A DNA stretch of 64,000 nt from Streptomyces sp. G-G2 (GTDB taxonomy: Bacteria; Actinomycetota; Actinomycetes; Streptomycetales; Streptomycetaceae), in the NCBI RefSeq assembly GCF_030063135.1, contig NZ_JASISO010000047.1, positions 1 to 64,000 on the forward strand, in the 5' to 3' direction. The translations under genes were made by a program, and so were the position numbers. Within the stretch, counting starts at the first letter, position 1; every line of letters starts with the position of its first letter. Below the pieces are notes generated by a model that did no database searches, was not told the origin of the DNA, and worked only from the letters and a program-made list of their open reading frames with translations. This document shows positions 18,416-26,433 of the stretch, piece after piece.

Positions 18416-18970
18416 ATGATCGAGACTCCGCGCCTGCTGCTTCGACGTTTCCGGCCCGATGACGCCCCGGTCCTCGGTGCCTACCGGTCCGACCCGGACA
18501 TAGCCCGCTACCAGGTCTGGCCCTCGCCTCTCACCCCGGCGGAGGCCGCTGAGACCGTCCGCGGATACGCCGAGGCCCAGCCCGAGGACCCGGGCTGGTT
18601 CCAGTACGCGATCGAGCTGCAGGCCGACGGCCGACTGATCGGCGATCTCGGAGTCAACCTCCACGAGAACCGGCTGCAGGCCGACATCGGCTTCACCCTC
18701 GCCCCGGCACAGCACGGCCACGGCTACGCCACCGAGGCCGTCCAGGCCGTCATAGGCCATCTCGTCGCCCAGGGCCTGCACCGTTTCGCGGCCTACTGCG
18801 ATGCCCGCAACACCGCCTCCATCCGCGTCCTGGAACGCACAGGCTTCCGCCTCGAAGGACATGCCGTCGAAGCCGTGCTGATCCGCGGCGAATGGACCGA
18901 CACCTACACCTTCGGACTCCTCGCCCGTCACTGGAAAGACTCCGCGCCATCACCCGCGCTGCTCGCGTGA
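18416..18970 (+). CDS. GNAT-family N-acetyltransferase (RimJ/RimL type)
   Basis: A 184-residue acetyltransferase. It begins with the typical IETPRLLLRRFRPDD; the acetyl-CoA loop is ADIGFTLAPAQHGHGYATEAV near residue 95; and NTASIRVLERTGFRLEGH near 135 is the conserved final motif of the RimJ/RimL group. Such enzymes acetylate protein N-termini or small amines. ATG 18416 may be leaderless, since no ribosome site is visible. A convergent terminator separates it from parB. Confidence 0.85.
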   Translation: MIETPRLLLRRFRPDDAPVLGAYRSDPDIARYQVWPSPLTPAEAAETVRGYAEAQPEDPGWFQYAIELQADGRLIGDLGVNLHENRLQADIGFTLAPAQHGHGYATEAVQAVIGHLVAQGLHRFAAYCDARNTASIRVLERTGFRLEGHAVEAVLIRGEWTDTYTFGLLARHWKDSAPSPALLA

Positions 18971-19037
18971 CAGCCCTCGTTCTCTAGGGACGGCAGATAT
19001 TCAGCAGGTCAGAACGGTCTCCGCTGCGGTGCAAGCA

Positions 19038-19070
19038 CGGCGGCGGCCCCATCAGCGGGGGCCGCCGCCG
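19038..19070. terminator. Bidirectional hairpin terminator
   Basis: 13-bp perfect arms (CGGCGGCGGCCCC) around a 7-nt loop between the convergent acetyltransferase and parB genes. Confidence 0.75.
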
Positions 19071-19092
19071 TAGACGCGCTCACGTCGGCCGG

Positions 19093-20187
19093 TCAACCGG
19101 CAAAGACGGTCTGACTTTCCTTGTGCTGAATGAGGAGGTCCAGCATTGTGCTGAACTCATCAGTCGGCATCTTGAGGATCAGGTAGCGCGCCGCGTCGAC
19201 GCCATCTTCGTAGGGGAACAGCTTGGGCTGTTGATCCTTCCCCTCCGCGCCGGCTTCACCAGGGCTGGCCTGTCCCGGTACGGATGGCGTGCCCTCCAGC
19301 GCTGCGCTGGCGGGCGGCTGCTCCGTTACCTCCGATTCTGCTGACTCTGGGTTGGCGGTCTCCGTTTTACGGCCGTAAAACTGATCGGCGCCCGGCTGGT
19401 GAGGTCCGGCAGCCGTTGGGCCTGTCAGCTGCTTGGGAGCGGCGGAGGTCTTGGCCGCCTTCTTGGTGGCCGACCGCTCGGCGGATGCTGCCGCCCGCTG
19501 CTTCTGCTCGTCTTGCCACCATGCCAGCTGTTCCGTGCTGTCCCAGCCGTTGTCCCGGGCCAGCTTGCCCAGCGACCGCGCGACCTCGAGCGGCATGGTC
19601 TTCTTCCGCACCAGCTCCTGAGCCTTGGGAGCCAGATGGGTGAGGAGGATGCGCTGGGTGACCCATCCGTCGACCCGCTCGAAGTGCTGAGCAACGGCGC
19701 GGTTGGAGCCGAACTCGGCAACGAGGGATTGGACGGCGTACGCCTCTTCGATGGGGTTGAAGTTCTGCCGGTCGACGTTCTCTGAGACCACGGTCTCTAC
19801 GAACGTTTTGCGGTCTTTGGCGCACCCGTCATCGACAACACAGTTCAGGGTGGAGCTGCCGACGGCTGTGGCGCCGCGGTACCGACGCTCACCGGTAACG
19901 AGGACGTAGTCGACATCACCGATCTGCGTCGCGTGGTCGGGCCACAGTTTCAGGTAGGCGCTGCGGCTGACGGCGGGGCACGCCTGGATCTGGCGGCGTT
20001 GCAGGCTCCGCCCAAGGTCGATCAACTCGTCTTCGGTGCCGAAATCGGTACGCGGGTTGACCAGGTTGGGGGCAAGCCGGCTGAGCGGGATACGGAGCAG
20101 TCGGCCGTCAGCTCGGGTGTCGACGACTGGAGAGTCGTCAGCGTCCTCGCCGAAGAAGTCGTCGAACTCATCGCGCTTGGCCATCAT
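19093..20187 (-). CDS. parB: ParB-family partition protein
   Basis: A 364-residue DNA-binding partition protein. The N-terminal nucleotide-binding domain has the box II motif GERRYRG at residues 99-105 and ENVDRQNFNPIEEA following, as in CTP-binding ParB clamps. A helix-turn-helix (NRAVAQHFERVDGWVTQRILL) comes next, then a basic linker and a short C-terminal dimerisation region. ATG 20187 overlaps the parA stop and has AGGAGG upstream. One of the three 18-bp palindromes lies inside this gene (codons around 270, reading FYGRKT), so parB may carry its own binding site. ParB loaded at parS would work with ParA to partition the replicon. Confidence 0.9.
   Translation of the reverse strand: MMAKRDEFDDFFGEDADDSPVVDTRADGRLLRIPLSRLAPNLVNPRTDFGTEDELIDLGRSLQRRQIQACPAVSRSAYLKLWPDHATQIGDVDYVLVTGERRYRGATAVGSSTLNCVVDDGCAKDRKTFVETVVSENVDRQNFNPIEEAYAVQSLVAEFGSNRAVAQHFERVDGWVTQRILLTHLAPKAQELVRKKTMPLEVARSLGKLARDNGWDSTEQLAWWQDEQKQRAAASAERSATKKAAKTSAAPKQLTGPTAAGPHQPGADQFYGRKTETANPESAESEVTEQPPASAALEGTPSVPGQASPGEAGAEGKDQQPKLFPYEDGVDAARYLILKMPTDEFSTMLDLLIQHKESQTVFAG
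19364..19381. promoter_or_regulatory. Candidate parS site inside parB
   Basis: Perfect 18-bp palindrome GTTTTACGGCCGTAAAAC, identical to the two copies upstream of parA. Confidence 0.8.
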
Positions 20188-20939
20188 CGGCCTCCTGCGT
20201 ACTTCTGGCGGCGGAGCTGGTGCTCCAAGGCGAGAGACACGAAGTCCTGCTTGGCCTTGGTGGCGATGTGGTTGGACTCGTACTGGGTGCAGAACCGCCC
20301 GTTGGTGATGCCGCGGGTGTGCGGCTTGTAGTGCCGGACGGTGGCGTTGTACAGCTCCCAGTTTCGCCGTTTGGCGAGGCTGATGGTGCGATCCCTGTCG
20401 GCGGTGCCGTCCCGAGGGTCCCAGTTGTTGACGAAGACGCCGTAGGGAAGCTGGCGGGGGATCAGGACTCGCTCGATGGTGACCCTGGTCGGGGTGAAGG
20501 CCGACCCTTCAGCTTCGAGAGGGACGATGACGTCGTCGGCAACGTCGAGGACAGCGCGCAGCGCGTCTCCGGTTGTTCCATCGCCCAGAGGGTCGATGGA
20601 CTCGTCCTCGTCGTCTTCAGCCTTCAGAGGCATGAAACCAGGGGTGTCGACGATGATGATGTCCGCCTTGGCGCGGCGAAGGCGCCGCAGCCTCTCGACG
20701 TCCTGGCTCGCGTCGACGACGCGGAAGGGGACTGGCCTACCGGCCTGCCGGACCTTCTCGGCGTGTTCGATGCTGGTGCCTTGGGGGTCTATCGAGACGA
20801 CCGCCACGGACGGGCCATCGCCTGCGACCTCTCCTTCGACGCAGCCGAGGATTTCGGCGTAGACCGCAGCGAGGTTGACCGACACAAGCGACTTGCCGAC
20901 CCCGCCCTTACGGTTCAGGACAACGGTGATGTAGGGCAT
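20184..20939 (-). CDS. parA: ParA-family partition ATPase
   Basis: A 251-residue Walker-type partition ATPase. The deviant Walker A is KGGVGKS at residues 11-17, the switch region AVVSIDPQGTS lies near 70 and the Walker B IIIVDTPGF near 100. It binds DNA non-specifically when ATP-bound and moves ParB-parS complexes. It lacks the N-terminal helix-turn-helix of type Ia ParA proteins, so autoregulation is more likely through ParB. The gene overlaps parB by 4 bases. Two 18-bp palindromes lie 100-190 bases upstream. Confidence 0.9.
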   Translation of the reverse strand: MPYITVVLNRKGGVGKSLVSVNLAAVYAEILGCVEGEVAGDGPSVAVVSIDPQGTSIEHAEKVRQAGRPVPFRVVDASQDVERLRRLRRAKADIIIVDTPGFMPLKAEDDEDESIDPLGDGTTGDALRAVLDVADDVIVPLEAEGSAFTPTRVTIERVLIPRQLPYGVFVNNWDPRDGTADRDRTISLAKRRNWELYNATVRHYKPHTRGITNGRFCTQYESNHIATKAKQDFVSLALEHQLRRQKYAGGR

Positions 20940-21042
20940 GTACTGCTCTCCGACTACTTCCCGGGAACCCGGTACTTCGGATGGACGGGGAGCATCCTCT
21001 CAGATGATCAGAGGGGTTCAGGTGAGGCGTCGGAGCGTCCTC

Positions 21043-21060
21043 GTTTTACGGCCGTAAAAC
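21043..21060. promoter_or_regulatory. Candidate parS site upstream of parA
   Basis: Palindrome GTTTTACGGCCGTAAAAC; its start lies 70 bases from the next copy. Confidence 0.85.
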
Positions 21061-21112
21061 CGAGCGTGTCTCAGAGGGCTGGACGCCCTATCGAGCAGCC
21101 CCAACGCATCGT

Positions 21113-21130
21113 GTTTTACGGCCGTAAAAC
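21113..21130. promoter_or_regulatory. Candidate parS site upstream of parA
   Basis: Third copy of GTTTTACGGCCGTAAAAC, between parA and the end of the long minus-strand operon. Confidence 0.85.
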
Positions 21131-21156
21131 AGCTGGCCTCCCTAGAACGCAAAAAG

Positions 21157-21200
21157 GCGGCCCCCGCCGCCCGGATCGAGGTCCGGGCGGCGGGGGCCGC
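21157..21200 (-). terminator. Terminator of the long minus-strand operon
   Basis: Perfect 19-bp arms (GCGGCCCCCGCCGCCCGGA) around a 6-nt loop, 10 bases past the last gene of the 21-41 kb cluster. Confidence 0.85.
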
Positions 21201-21209
21201 TTAATGTGC

Positions 21210-21584
21210 TCAGCTGCTCAGTTCGATTTCGGGTGGGAGGTCGCGCCCGGCAAGGGCGTGGGTGAGGAGTCGGTAGGGCTCGGTCCACGCGCCATGGATT
21301 CGAGTCCTGGTGCAGTGGAGTGTGCTGGTGAGGGCGGTCCCGGTGTCGGGGTGGATGAGGACCAGGGCGACGGGATCAGCGTCCGGTTGCTGCTCGGGGA
21401 GCGGGCGTCCACGCTCCAGGCCGCGCTCGCCGATCCGTACGGCGACGTCGCCGCGGCCGGTCCAGGGGGCCGGCCTCTGGCGGGCGGCGAGCATGGCGGT
21501 GAACTCCGCGACGGCCTTCTGGTCGCCAGGGTGCAGGGGGCCGTTGCCGTGTCCGCAGCGGCGGAAGCGGGCCGTCACAAGCAT
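21210..21584 (-). CDS. Hypothetical protein, last gene of the transfer cluster
   Basis: A 124-residue protein with no recognised family. It contains VALVLIHPDTGTALTSTLHC and probably forms a small beta-rich fold. ATG 21584 lies inside the end of the preceding gene (10-base overlap), so it depends on coupled translation. A terminator follows directly. Confidence 0.65.
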   Translation of the reverse strand: MLVTARFRRCGHGNGPLHPGDQKAVAEFTAMLAARQRPAPWTGRGDVAVRIGERGLERGRPLPEQQPDADPVALVLIHPDTGTALTSTLHCTRTRIHGAWTEPYRLLTHALAGRDLPPEIELSS

Positions 21585-22168
21585 GCCCGCTGGCGACGGC
21601 GCAGCCGCGTCCGGATCCGGTAGCGGAGGGAGGCGTGCTCCTCGCGCTTCTCGATGGCGTCGGCGAGGAGCTCTTCCAGCTCGGTCATCTGCTCTTCGGC
21701 GAACCAGTCGGGCTGGTAGTCGTCGCCGTGGCAGACCGGGCACAGGTGATCGTGTCCGGCGAACTCGAGCCACGGTGCGCAGCCGACGTCCTGGCAGTCC
21801 GGTCGGGTGGGGTCCTCGCCGATGCCGGAGCAGTAGGGGCAGCGGGTGAAGCGGTAGTCGACGGGGGCACCGTGGTGGAGGTCGGAGTGGAGCTGGGCGA
21901 GGCCGCGGACTCCGAGCTCGCGCAGCAGGGCGTCGGCGGCGAGGACTTGGCGGTCGATGCCGGTGTCGTGGTGGTCGGCGAGCATCTGGACGGCGGTGCA
22001 CCAGGCGAGGGTGGAGCGGTCGATCGGGACGGCGTAGCTGCTGGCCCATGGGTCGGTGGGATCGGCAGTTGGTGCGGTCGGCGCGGTGAATGGGATGTCT
22101 TGGGCGGCGAGGCGGGTGGTGACGTCGGTGACGCGGCGGGTGAACTGGTCGAAGACGGTGGTGGGCAT
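21575..22168 (-). CDS. Zinc-finger-containing hypothetical protein
   Basis: A 197-residue protein. The first half is helical. Near residue 105 begins a DnaJ-like pair of CxxC knuckles (CPYCSGIG and LCPVCHGDD) with further cysteines between them (CQDVGC), so it probably binds two zinc ions. A charged helical tail follows. It belongs to the run of overlapping minus-strand genes; a nucleic-acid role is inference. Confidence 0.65.
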   Translation of the reverse strand: MPTTVFDQFTRRVTDVTTRLAAQDIPFTAPTAPTADPTDPWASSYAVPIDRSTLAWCTAVQMLADHHDTGIDRQVLAADALLRELGVRGLAQLHSDLHHGAPVDYRFTRCPYCSGIGEDPTRPDCQDVGCAPWLEFAGHDHLCPVCHGDDYQPDWFAEEQMTELEELLADAIEKREEHASLRYRIRTRLRRRQRACL

Positions 22169-22230
22169 CGGCCCTCACATTCGACGGGGCCGCCGGGGCC
22201 GTGGTGGTTCCGGCGGCCGGGCGGGTGGGG

Positions 22231-22947
22231 TCAGCGGGTGGCCGGGGTGAGCGCGGCCTTGTGGCTGTCGCGGTGCGCGCTCTGCGCCGGCTCGGCGAGG
22301 ACCCGCAGGGTGCGCGGCTCGCCGACCGGGCCGCAGGCGCTGCACACGACGGCGTAGTTGCGGCGGCCGGCGCATCCGGAGTCGGGGTCGCGGGGCTTGC
22401 CGGTGGAGGTGACCGGGTGGGTGCATTCGGTGCCGTCGGGGTGGAGCGGGGCGATCTTCACGGTGATGCGGGCCATGGGCTTCGTCTCCTGGTCGTGGTC
22501 AGGTAAGGGCAGCTGGTGGAGTGCGACCGCGGGGGCGCGGCCTCGGGCGGGGCGCGGCGGGGTGGGTGGCTCGGTGCGGGCGAGCGCGGTCTCGGGGAGG
22601 AGTCCGAGTTGTCCGGCGGCGGCCGCGCGGGCGGCGAGGGTGAGGGAGCGGGTGACCCGGTGGTGTCCGTGGTCGATCCGCAGGTGGCAGAGCTGGCAGG
22701 CGGCGAGCAGGTTGGTCTCTCGCACGTCTTCGGGGGTGTGGTTGAGGTGGGCGGTGGTAAGGCCGACCACGGATCCGGTGTCCGGGTGGATCTCTTCATG
22801 GACGGCCGGGCAGCGGTCGCCGGGGTGCGCCAGGCCGCAGTGGCCCGTGCACTCGCAGCGGCCGCCTGCCCGCTCGAACCGGATCCGCGCGCTGATCTTG
22901 TTCCAGTCGCGCGGGTAGCGGTGCAGGTTCTCGGGACGGATGGGCAC
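22231..22947 (-). CDS. HNH endonuclease-like protein with C-terminal zinc-ribbon segment
   Basis: A 238-residue protein. Residues 8-90 look like an HNH nuclease: YPRDWNKISARIRFERAGGRCECTG-type start, then HLNHTPEDVRETNLLAACQLCHLRID, giving the His-Asn-His core and zinc cysteines. A low-complexity linker leads to a second part starting MARITVKIAPLH with CAGRRNYAVVCSACG as a zinc ribbon. An ATG at 22476 with GGAGA upstream lies in the same frame, so the second part could also be made alone. No stop separates the two parts. Confidence 0.65.
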   Translation of the reverse strand: MPIRPENLHRYPRDWNKISARIRFERAGGRCECTGHCGLAHPGDRCPAVHEEIHPDTGSVVGLTTAHLNHTPEDVRETNLLAACQLCHLRIDHGHHRVTRSLTLAARAAAAGQLGLLPETALARTEPPTPPRPARGRAPAVALHQLPLPDHDQETKPMARITVKIAPLHPDGTECTHPVTSTGKPRDPDSGCAGRRNYAVVCSACGPVGEPRTLRVLAEPAQSAHRDSHKAALTPATR

Positions 22948-22951
22948 GGGT

Positions 22952-23434
22952 TCACTCGCCGCCGGTGGCCTGGCGCTGTTCGAACGCTTCGAGCAGTTCG
23001 CCGAGGTCGTTGGGTGCGGGTGCGGTGCCGACCCACGTGCCGTCCTCGGTGAACACCTCCACGCCGGTGGTGTCGGCGTCGAACCAGCAGACGTACGACC
23101 CGTACCGCTCGATGACTGCCGTGGCGGCCGGGTCGGACAGCAGGGGCGCGGTCTCCAGCACGGTGAGCGTGTTGACGACCAGCCACATCGGCTCGTCCGG
23201 CGTGCGGGGCAGCCGGAGGTAGCCGGTGACCCGGAGCTTGTCGCCGGGGACCAGGTCGTGGATGACCGCGTGCGCCAGCTCGGAGTCGGCGACGCTGCAG
23301 GGCAGGATCATCTCGTCCGTGCGCTCGTCCGTGGGGGAGACGGTGAGCCGGAACCGCGCCGTCGACCCGTGCAGGTCGCCGGGCACGGTCTCCTCGTCCA
23401 GGAAACCGTCCAGGGCTATCGCGTCGTCGGCCAC
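22952..23434 (-). CDS. Hypothetical OB-fold-like protein
   Basis: A 160-residue protein. The pattern ARFRLTVSPTDERTDEMILPCSV, then LVPGDKLRVTGYLRLPRTPDEPMWLVVNTLTV, matches the strand order of OB-fold proteins such as single-stranded DNA-binding proteins. The C-terminal region is acidic. The GTG start lies two bases after the stop of the preceding gene. It could protect single-stranded DNA during transfer, which is inference from the fold pattern alone. Confidence 0.6.
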   Translation of the reverse strand: MADDAIALDGFLDEETVPGDLHGSTARFRLTVSPTDERTDEMILPCSVADSELAHAVIHDLVPGDKLRVTGYLRLPRTPDEPMWLVVNTLTVLETAPLLSDPAATAVIERYGSYVCWFDADTTGVEVFTEDGTWVGTAPAPNDLGELLEAFEQRQATGGE

Positions 23435-23436
23435 GG

Positions 23437-24264
23437 TCAGCCGGCCTTCCGGACCGGCGCCTGGTGCGCGGCGTCGTACGCCTCCAGGACCGCCTTGCGG
23501 ACGATGCCCGCGTCCGCGACCTGGTGGCCGTTGGCGCGCGCCCAGGTCCTGATGGCGGTGAGCTCCTCCCGGCTGCGGCCGCTGCCCAGGCCCGCGCGGA
23601 TCGGGGTCGGCGCGGCGGCCGCCGTGGTCGTGGTGCGGGTGCCGGCCTTCACCGTGCGCAGCTCCTCCTGCGCCCGCTCCAGTTCGGCCTTGGCCTTGGC
23701 GACCTTCTCTTCGGCCTCGCGCTGGGCGGCCTCGGTGTCGCGGCGCTCGGACAGCTCGGAGAGGTCGGCGGTGATGCGGGCGGCGCGGCTGCGGACCTGG
23801 GCGGCCGGGTGCGCGGCGGCCCAGGCGAGCAGCTTCTGAACGTCGGTGGAGACGGCGAGCGGGATGACCGGGACGTCGGCGGCCGCGCGGGGCAGCCCGA
23901 GGACCTGGTCGGCGATGAGGTCGCTGTACTCCTTCTCGCTCAGGCCGGTGGCCTCGCAGATGACGTCGGCGCCGTCGCCGTTGTTGTGCATGGAGATCGC
24001 CATGGCCTCGTGCGCGGACGGGGCCGGGGCGGCGGGGGTGTTCGTCATGGTGGGTGCGTCTCCGGTTTCCGGAAGGAGGGGGAGCAGGGCGGTGAGGGTG
24101 TCGGTGTCGGTGGGCAGCCCGAGGGCGTCCAGCAGCAGCGCCATGTCGTCGGTGTCGCGGGAGCTGCGGGCGCAGGTCCGGGCCGCGGCGGCGAGCTGTT
24201 GCGCCGGGGTCGGCTCCAGGGGCAGCGACTCGGCTTCGAGGGCTTCGGTCCAGTCGGTGAACAT
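23437..24264 (-). CDS. Coiled-coil protein with Lsr2-type C-terminal DNA-binding domain
   Basis: A 275-residue protein. The middle (about residues 165-215) is a charged coiled coil (EREAEEKVAKAKAELERAQ-like). The last 45 residues (SREELTAIRTWARANGHQ and following) match the C-terminal DNA-binding domain of Lsr2, the actinomycete xenogeneic silencer, which inserts an RGR-like loop into AT-rich minor grooves. The silencer loop here reads ADAGIV, not RGR, so binding may be altered. The N-terminal oligomerisation domain of Lsr2 is replaced. The start overlaps the Wbl stop (TGATG). It may modulate host Lsr2 or bind the plasmid. Confidence 0.75.
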   Translation of the reverse strand: MFTDWTEALEAESLPLEPTPAQQLAAAARTCARSSRDTDDMALLLDALGLPTDTDTLTALLPLLPETGDAPTMTNTPAAPAPSAHEAMAISMHNNGDGADVICEATGLSEKEYSDLIADQVLGLPRAAADVPVIPLAVSTDVQKLLAWAAAHPAAQVRSRAARITADLSELSERRDTEAAQREAEEKVAKAKAELERAQEELRTVKAGTRTTTTAAAAPTPIRAGLGSGRSREELTAIRTWARANGHQVADAGIVRKAVLEAYDAAHQAPVRKAG

Positions 24265-24824
24265 CACGCGGCCTTGCTGCTGGTGGCCAGCTCCAGCACG
24301 TGGCGGTTGGTCGCCGCCTGCCGGGGGGTGATCGGCTGCGTCCAGCGGTTGTACGGCGTAGGACGGGTGGGGATGTCCTCCAGCTCCAGCCGGGCGAGGG
24401 CCAGCTCGCGGGCGGTCGGCGGGACGACGCGCGCGGCACGCTGCCGCTGCCGCCGGAGCCGGTCCTGTTCGGCCACCACACCGATCCAGTCCTTCCCAAG
24501 CCGCGCCACGAGCTGCTTGCGCAGCTGGTTGCGCTCCCGGACGTTGGTCGCCGCCCACATCCCGGTGCGGGTCAGGCCGGGGTTGGCGAGGGCCCACTTC
24601 AGGCAGCCGGTGACGATCGGGCAGCCGGAGCATGCGTGCTTGGCCTTGACGAGTGCCTTCTCGCGGGCGCGGGGGTCTTCGTCGGTGTCGTGGATGTCCT
24701 CGATCGCGAACAGGTCGGGTTCCGTGCGGCAGCGCAGGACCTGTTCGGTGTGGGGGAAGGGGATGCGGTCGTCGGCGGTGCGGATGGCCGGCGGGTTGGG
24801 GACGCCGGTGCGGTTGCCGTTCAT
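24264..24824 (-). CDS. WhiB-like (Wbl) iron-sulphur regulator
   Basis: A 186-residue Wbl protein. The four cluster cysteines are Cys32, Cys65, Cys68 and Cys74 (ACSGCPIVTGC), followed by the turn GMWAATN in place of the usual GVWGG and then basic helices. Wbl proteins hold a [4Fe-4S] cluster, bind the principal sigma factor and control development or stress genes. It is longer than most (typically 80-130) because of a C-terminal extension. It is translationally coupled to genes on both sides (ATGA and TGATG). Plasmid-borne Wbl proteins are common in actinomycetes and may link transfer to growth phase. Confidence 0.85.
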   Translation of the reverse strand: MNGNRTGVPNPPAIRTADDRIPFPHTEQVLRCRTEPDLFAIEDIHDTDEDPRAREKALVKAKHACSGCPIVTGCLKWALANPGLTRTGMWAATNVRERNQLRKQLVARLGKDWIGVVAEQDRLRRQRQRAARVVPPTARELALARLELEDIPTRPTPYNRWTQPITPRQAATNRHVLELATSSKAA

Positions 24825-25267
24825 GAGAGTCCCTCCGGTGCGCGTAGGTCGGGGAGCTGGAGGCGGACCTGGTCGACGAGGTCCTCGCTGGGCTTCCACG
24901 GTCCGAGCGCGCCCGCCGGGATGGGGATGGGGAGGGCGAGCTTCTGGACGTCGGTGAAGACCAGGTGGAAGGGGCTGGCGGGTTCGGCCCACTCGGTGCA
25001 GCGCCCGTCGCCGGGGTGGACGTCGGCGAGGCGGGCGACGCCGATGATCGCGCCCCGCTCCAGCTGGCGGCCGCGGATCGTGGTGGCGACCGGCGGCAGG
25101 CGCAGCGCGGTCTGTTCGACGGCGAGTCCGGCGTGCAGGAGGTAGAGGCCCAGCGGCCAGCCCGGGGAGGGCCGGTTCTCGATCGTCTTGTTGCCGGTGA
25201 GGAGGCAGGTTGCCCAGGGCTGGCGGACCGTGATGCCTCGGATCCAGTCGACGCGGGTCTGGCTCAT
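24821..25267 (-). CDS. ASCH-domain protein
   Basis: A 148-residue protein. The opening VDWIRGITVRQPWATCLLTGNKTIENR is the conserved core of the ASCH domain (a beta-barrel related to PUA), with GLYLLHAG and GAIIGVARLADV as later strands. ASCH proteins bind or hydrolyse modified RNA nucleosides or nucleotides; some are amidohydrolases for N4-acetylcytidine. It overlaps both neighbours by 4 bases. Substrate not visible. Confidence 0.8.
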   Translation of the reverse strand: MSQTRVDWIRGITVRQPWATCLLTGNKTIENRPSPGWPLGLYLLHAGLAVEQTALRLPPVATTIRGRQLERGAIIGVARLADVHPGDGRCTEWAEPASPFHLVFTDVQKLALPIPIPAGALGPWKPSEDLVDQVRLQLPDLRAPEGLS

Positions 25268-25950
25268 GCCGCCCTCGCCGGCGCGTGGGTACCGATGCGT
25301 CCGGCACGCCGGCCGTTCACGCTCGCGGCGTTGGCGTGCTCGGGCCCGGCCTGGACGGCGACGCCGCCGTGCTTGCCCTTGAACATCGCGACGTCCGCGG
25401 CTCGCATCAGCGTCGACCGGTCGCGGGTGCCGATCGCGTCGGGCGTCGCGGCGCCGACGGACACGCCGACGTCGACCAGGCGGCCGTCGTCGGTCGTGAT
25501 GGGTGCGCTCAGCGCCTGCATGAGCTGCTGGAGGAGGGACGCGCGCCGGGCGGCGGGGACATGGGCGGCGACGAGGAATTCGTCACCGCCGTCTCCTCCG
25601 AGCCGTCCCACGATGCCGCGGCTGCCCGCCCACTGGCTGATCCGGGCGGCCGTTACCGCCAGGACCCGATCACCCATGGCGTGGCCGAACTGGTCGTTGA
25701 ACCGCTTGAAGTGGTCGACGTCGCAGACCAGGACCATGGCCTGGTCGCGGTGGCGGTTGATGAACCGCTGCACCCGGGGCTCGAAGGACTCGCGGCGCAG
25801 GGCGCCGGTGAGCTTGTCGCGCTGGGCGTGGGCGAGCTGGCGGTGCAGGGCCACCGCGTGGACGGTCCAGCCGGTGAGCGGGACCGCGAGGGTGGTGATG
25901 AGGAGCGCGCGTTGCCCGGGACGGGCCTGTACGCGGGCGATGGAGGTCAT
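25264..25950 (-). CDS. GGDEF-domain protein (probable diguanylate cyclase)
   Basis: A 228-residue protein with a single N-terminal membrane segment (about residues 14-33) and a GGDEF domain. Conserved features are DKLTGALRR at 45-53, the metal and guanine-binding stretch DVDHFKRFND at 77-86 and the active site GGDEF at 121-125. The site reads RLGGDGGDEF, three residues longer than the usual RxGGDEF, because GGD is doubled. If active it would make cyclic di-GMP from GTP; in Streptomyces that messenger acts through BldD to hold back sporulation. The gene lies in the long transfer operon and overlaps the ASCH gene. Activity is uncertain because of the insertion. Confidence 0.8.
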   Translation of the reverse strand: MTSIARVQARPGQRALLITTLAVPLTGWTVHAVALHRQLAHAQRDKLTGALRRESFEPRVQRFINRHRDQAMVLVCDVDHFKRFNDQFGHAMGDRVLAVTAARISQWAGSRGIVGRLGGDGGDEFLVAAHVPAARRASLLQQLMQALSAPITTDDGRLVDVGVSVGAATPDAIGTRDRSTLMRAADVAMFKGKHGGVAVQAGPEHANAASVNGRRAGRIGTHAPARAA

Positions 25951-26039
25951 ACTGGGCTCTCCCTCTCGTCTTGTACGGGATGGGTGGCCCGGGACGGCCG
26001 ACTGGTTTTCCGGCCTTTGGCGGCCGTCCCGGGGCGGAT

Positions 26040-26345
26040 CTACAGCTGGAAGTAGCCGCGTTCGCGGGTCCAGCCGTAGGGGTTGTTCCAGGGGCCGGCC
26101 TTCGCGGCCTGCCAGTCGAGCGCCCAGTCGGGCCGAAGCCCACGCGCTCCCCAGCCCCCGGCCTGCATGCCGGGAATTTCGAGGCCGGCCTGCTGCGCGG
26201 CGAGCGCCGCGTCGTACACCGCGTGCGCGATGCGCAGGGCCTCGCTCTTGGACGACGCCTCGCCGGTGAAGACGTGTACGCCGTGCAGCTGGTGGTTGGT
26301 GGTGTGGTGTATCGGGACGTCAACCTCGAAGTAGCGAAGCGGCAT
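26040..26345 (-). CDS. Small hypothetical protein
   Basis: A 101-residue protein with no named family. It starts PLRYFEVDVPIHHTTNHQLHGVHVFTGEA and ends with a Trp-rich tail. GAAGGGAGAGG precedes ATG 26345. Gaps on both sides contain GC-rich hairpins (for example GGGACGGCCG at 25989-26034) rather than promoters, so it is probably part of the same long transcript. Confidence 0.65.
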   Translation of the reverse strand: MPLRYFEVDVPIHHTTNHQLHGVHVFTGEASSKSEALRIAHAVYDAALAAQQAGLEIPGMQAGGWGARGLRPDWALDWQAAKAGPWNNPYGWTRERGYFQL

Positions 26346-26433
26346 GACGACCCTCTCCCTTCCGTGCTCGTGCCTGACGGGGCCACCACGCTGCCCCGGC
26401 CCGTGTCCCGGGCCGGGGCAGCACAGAAGGCCG

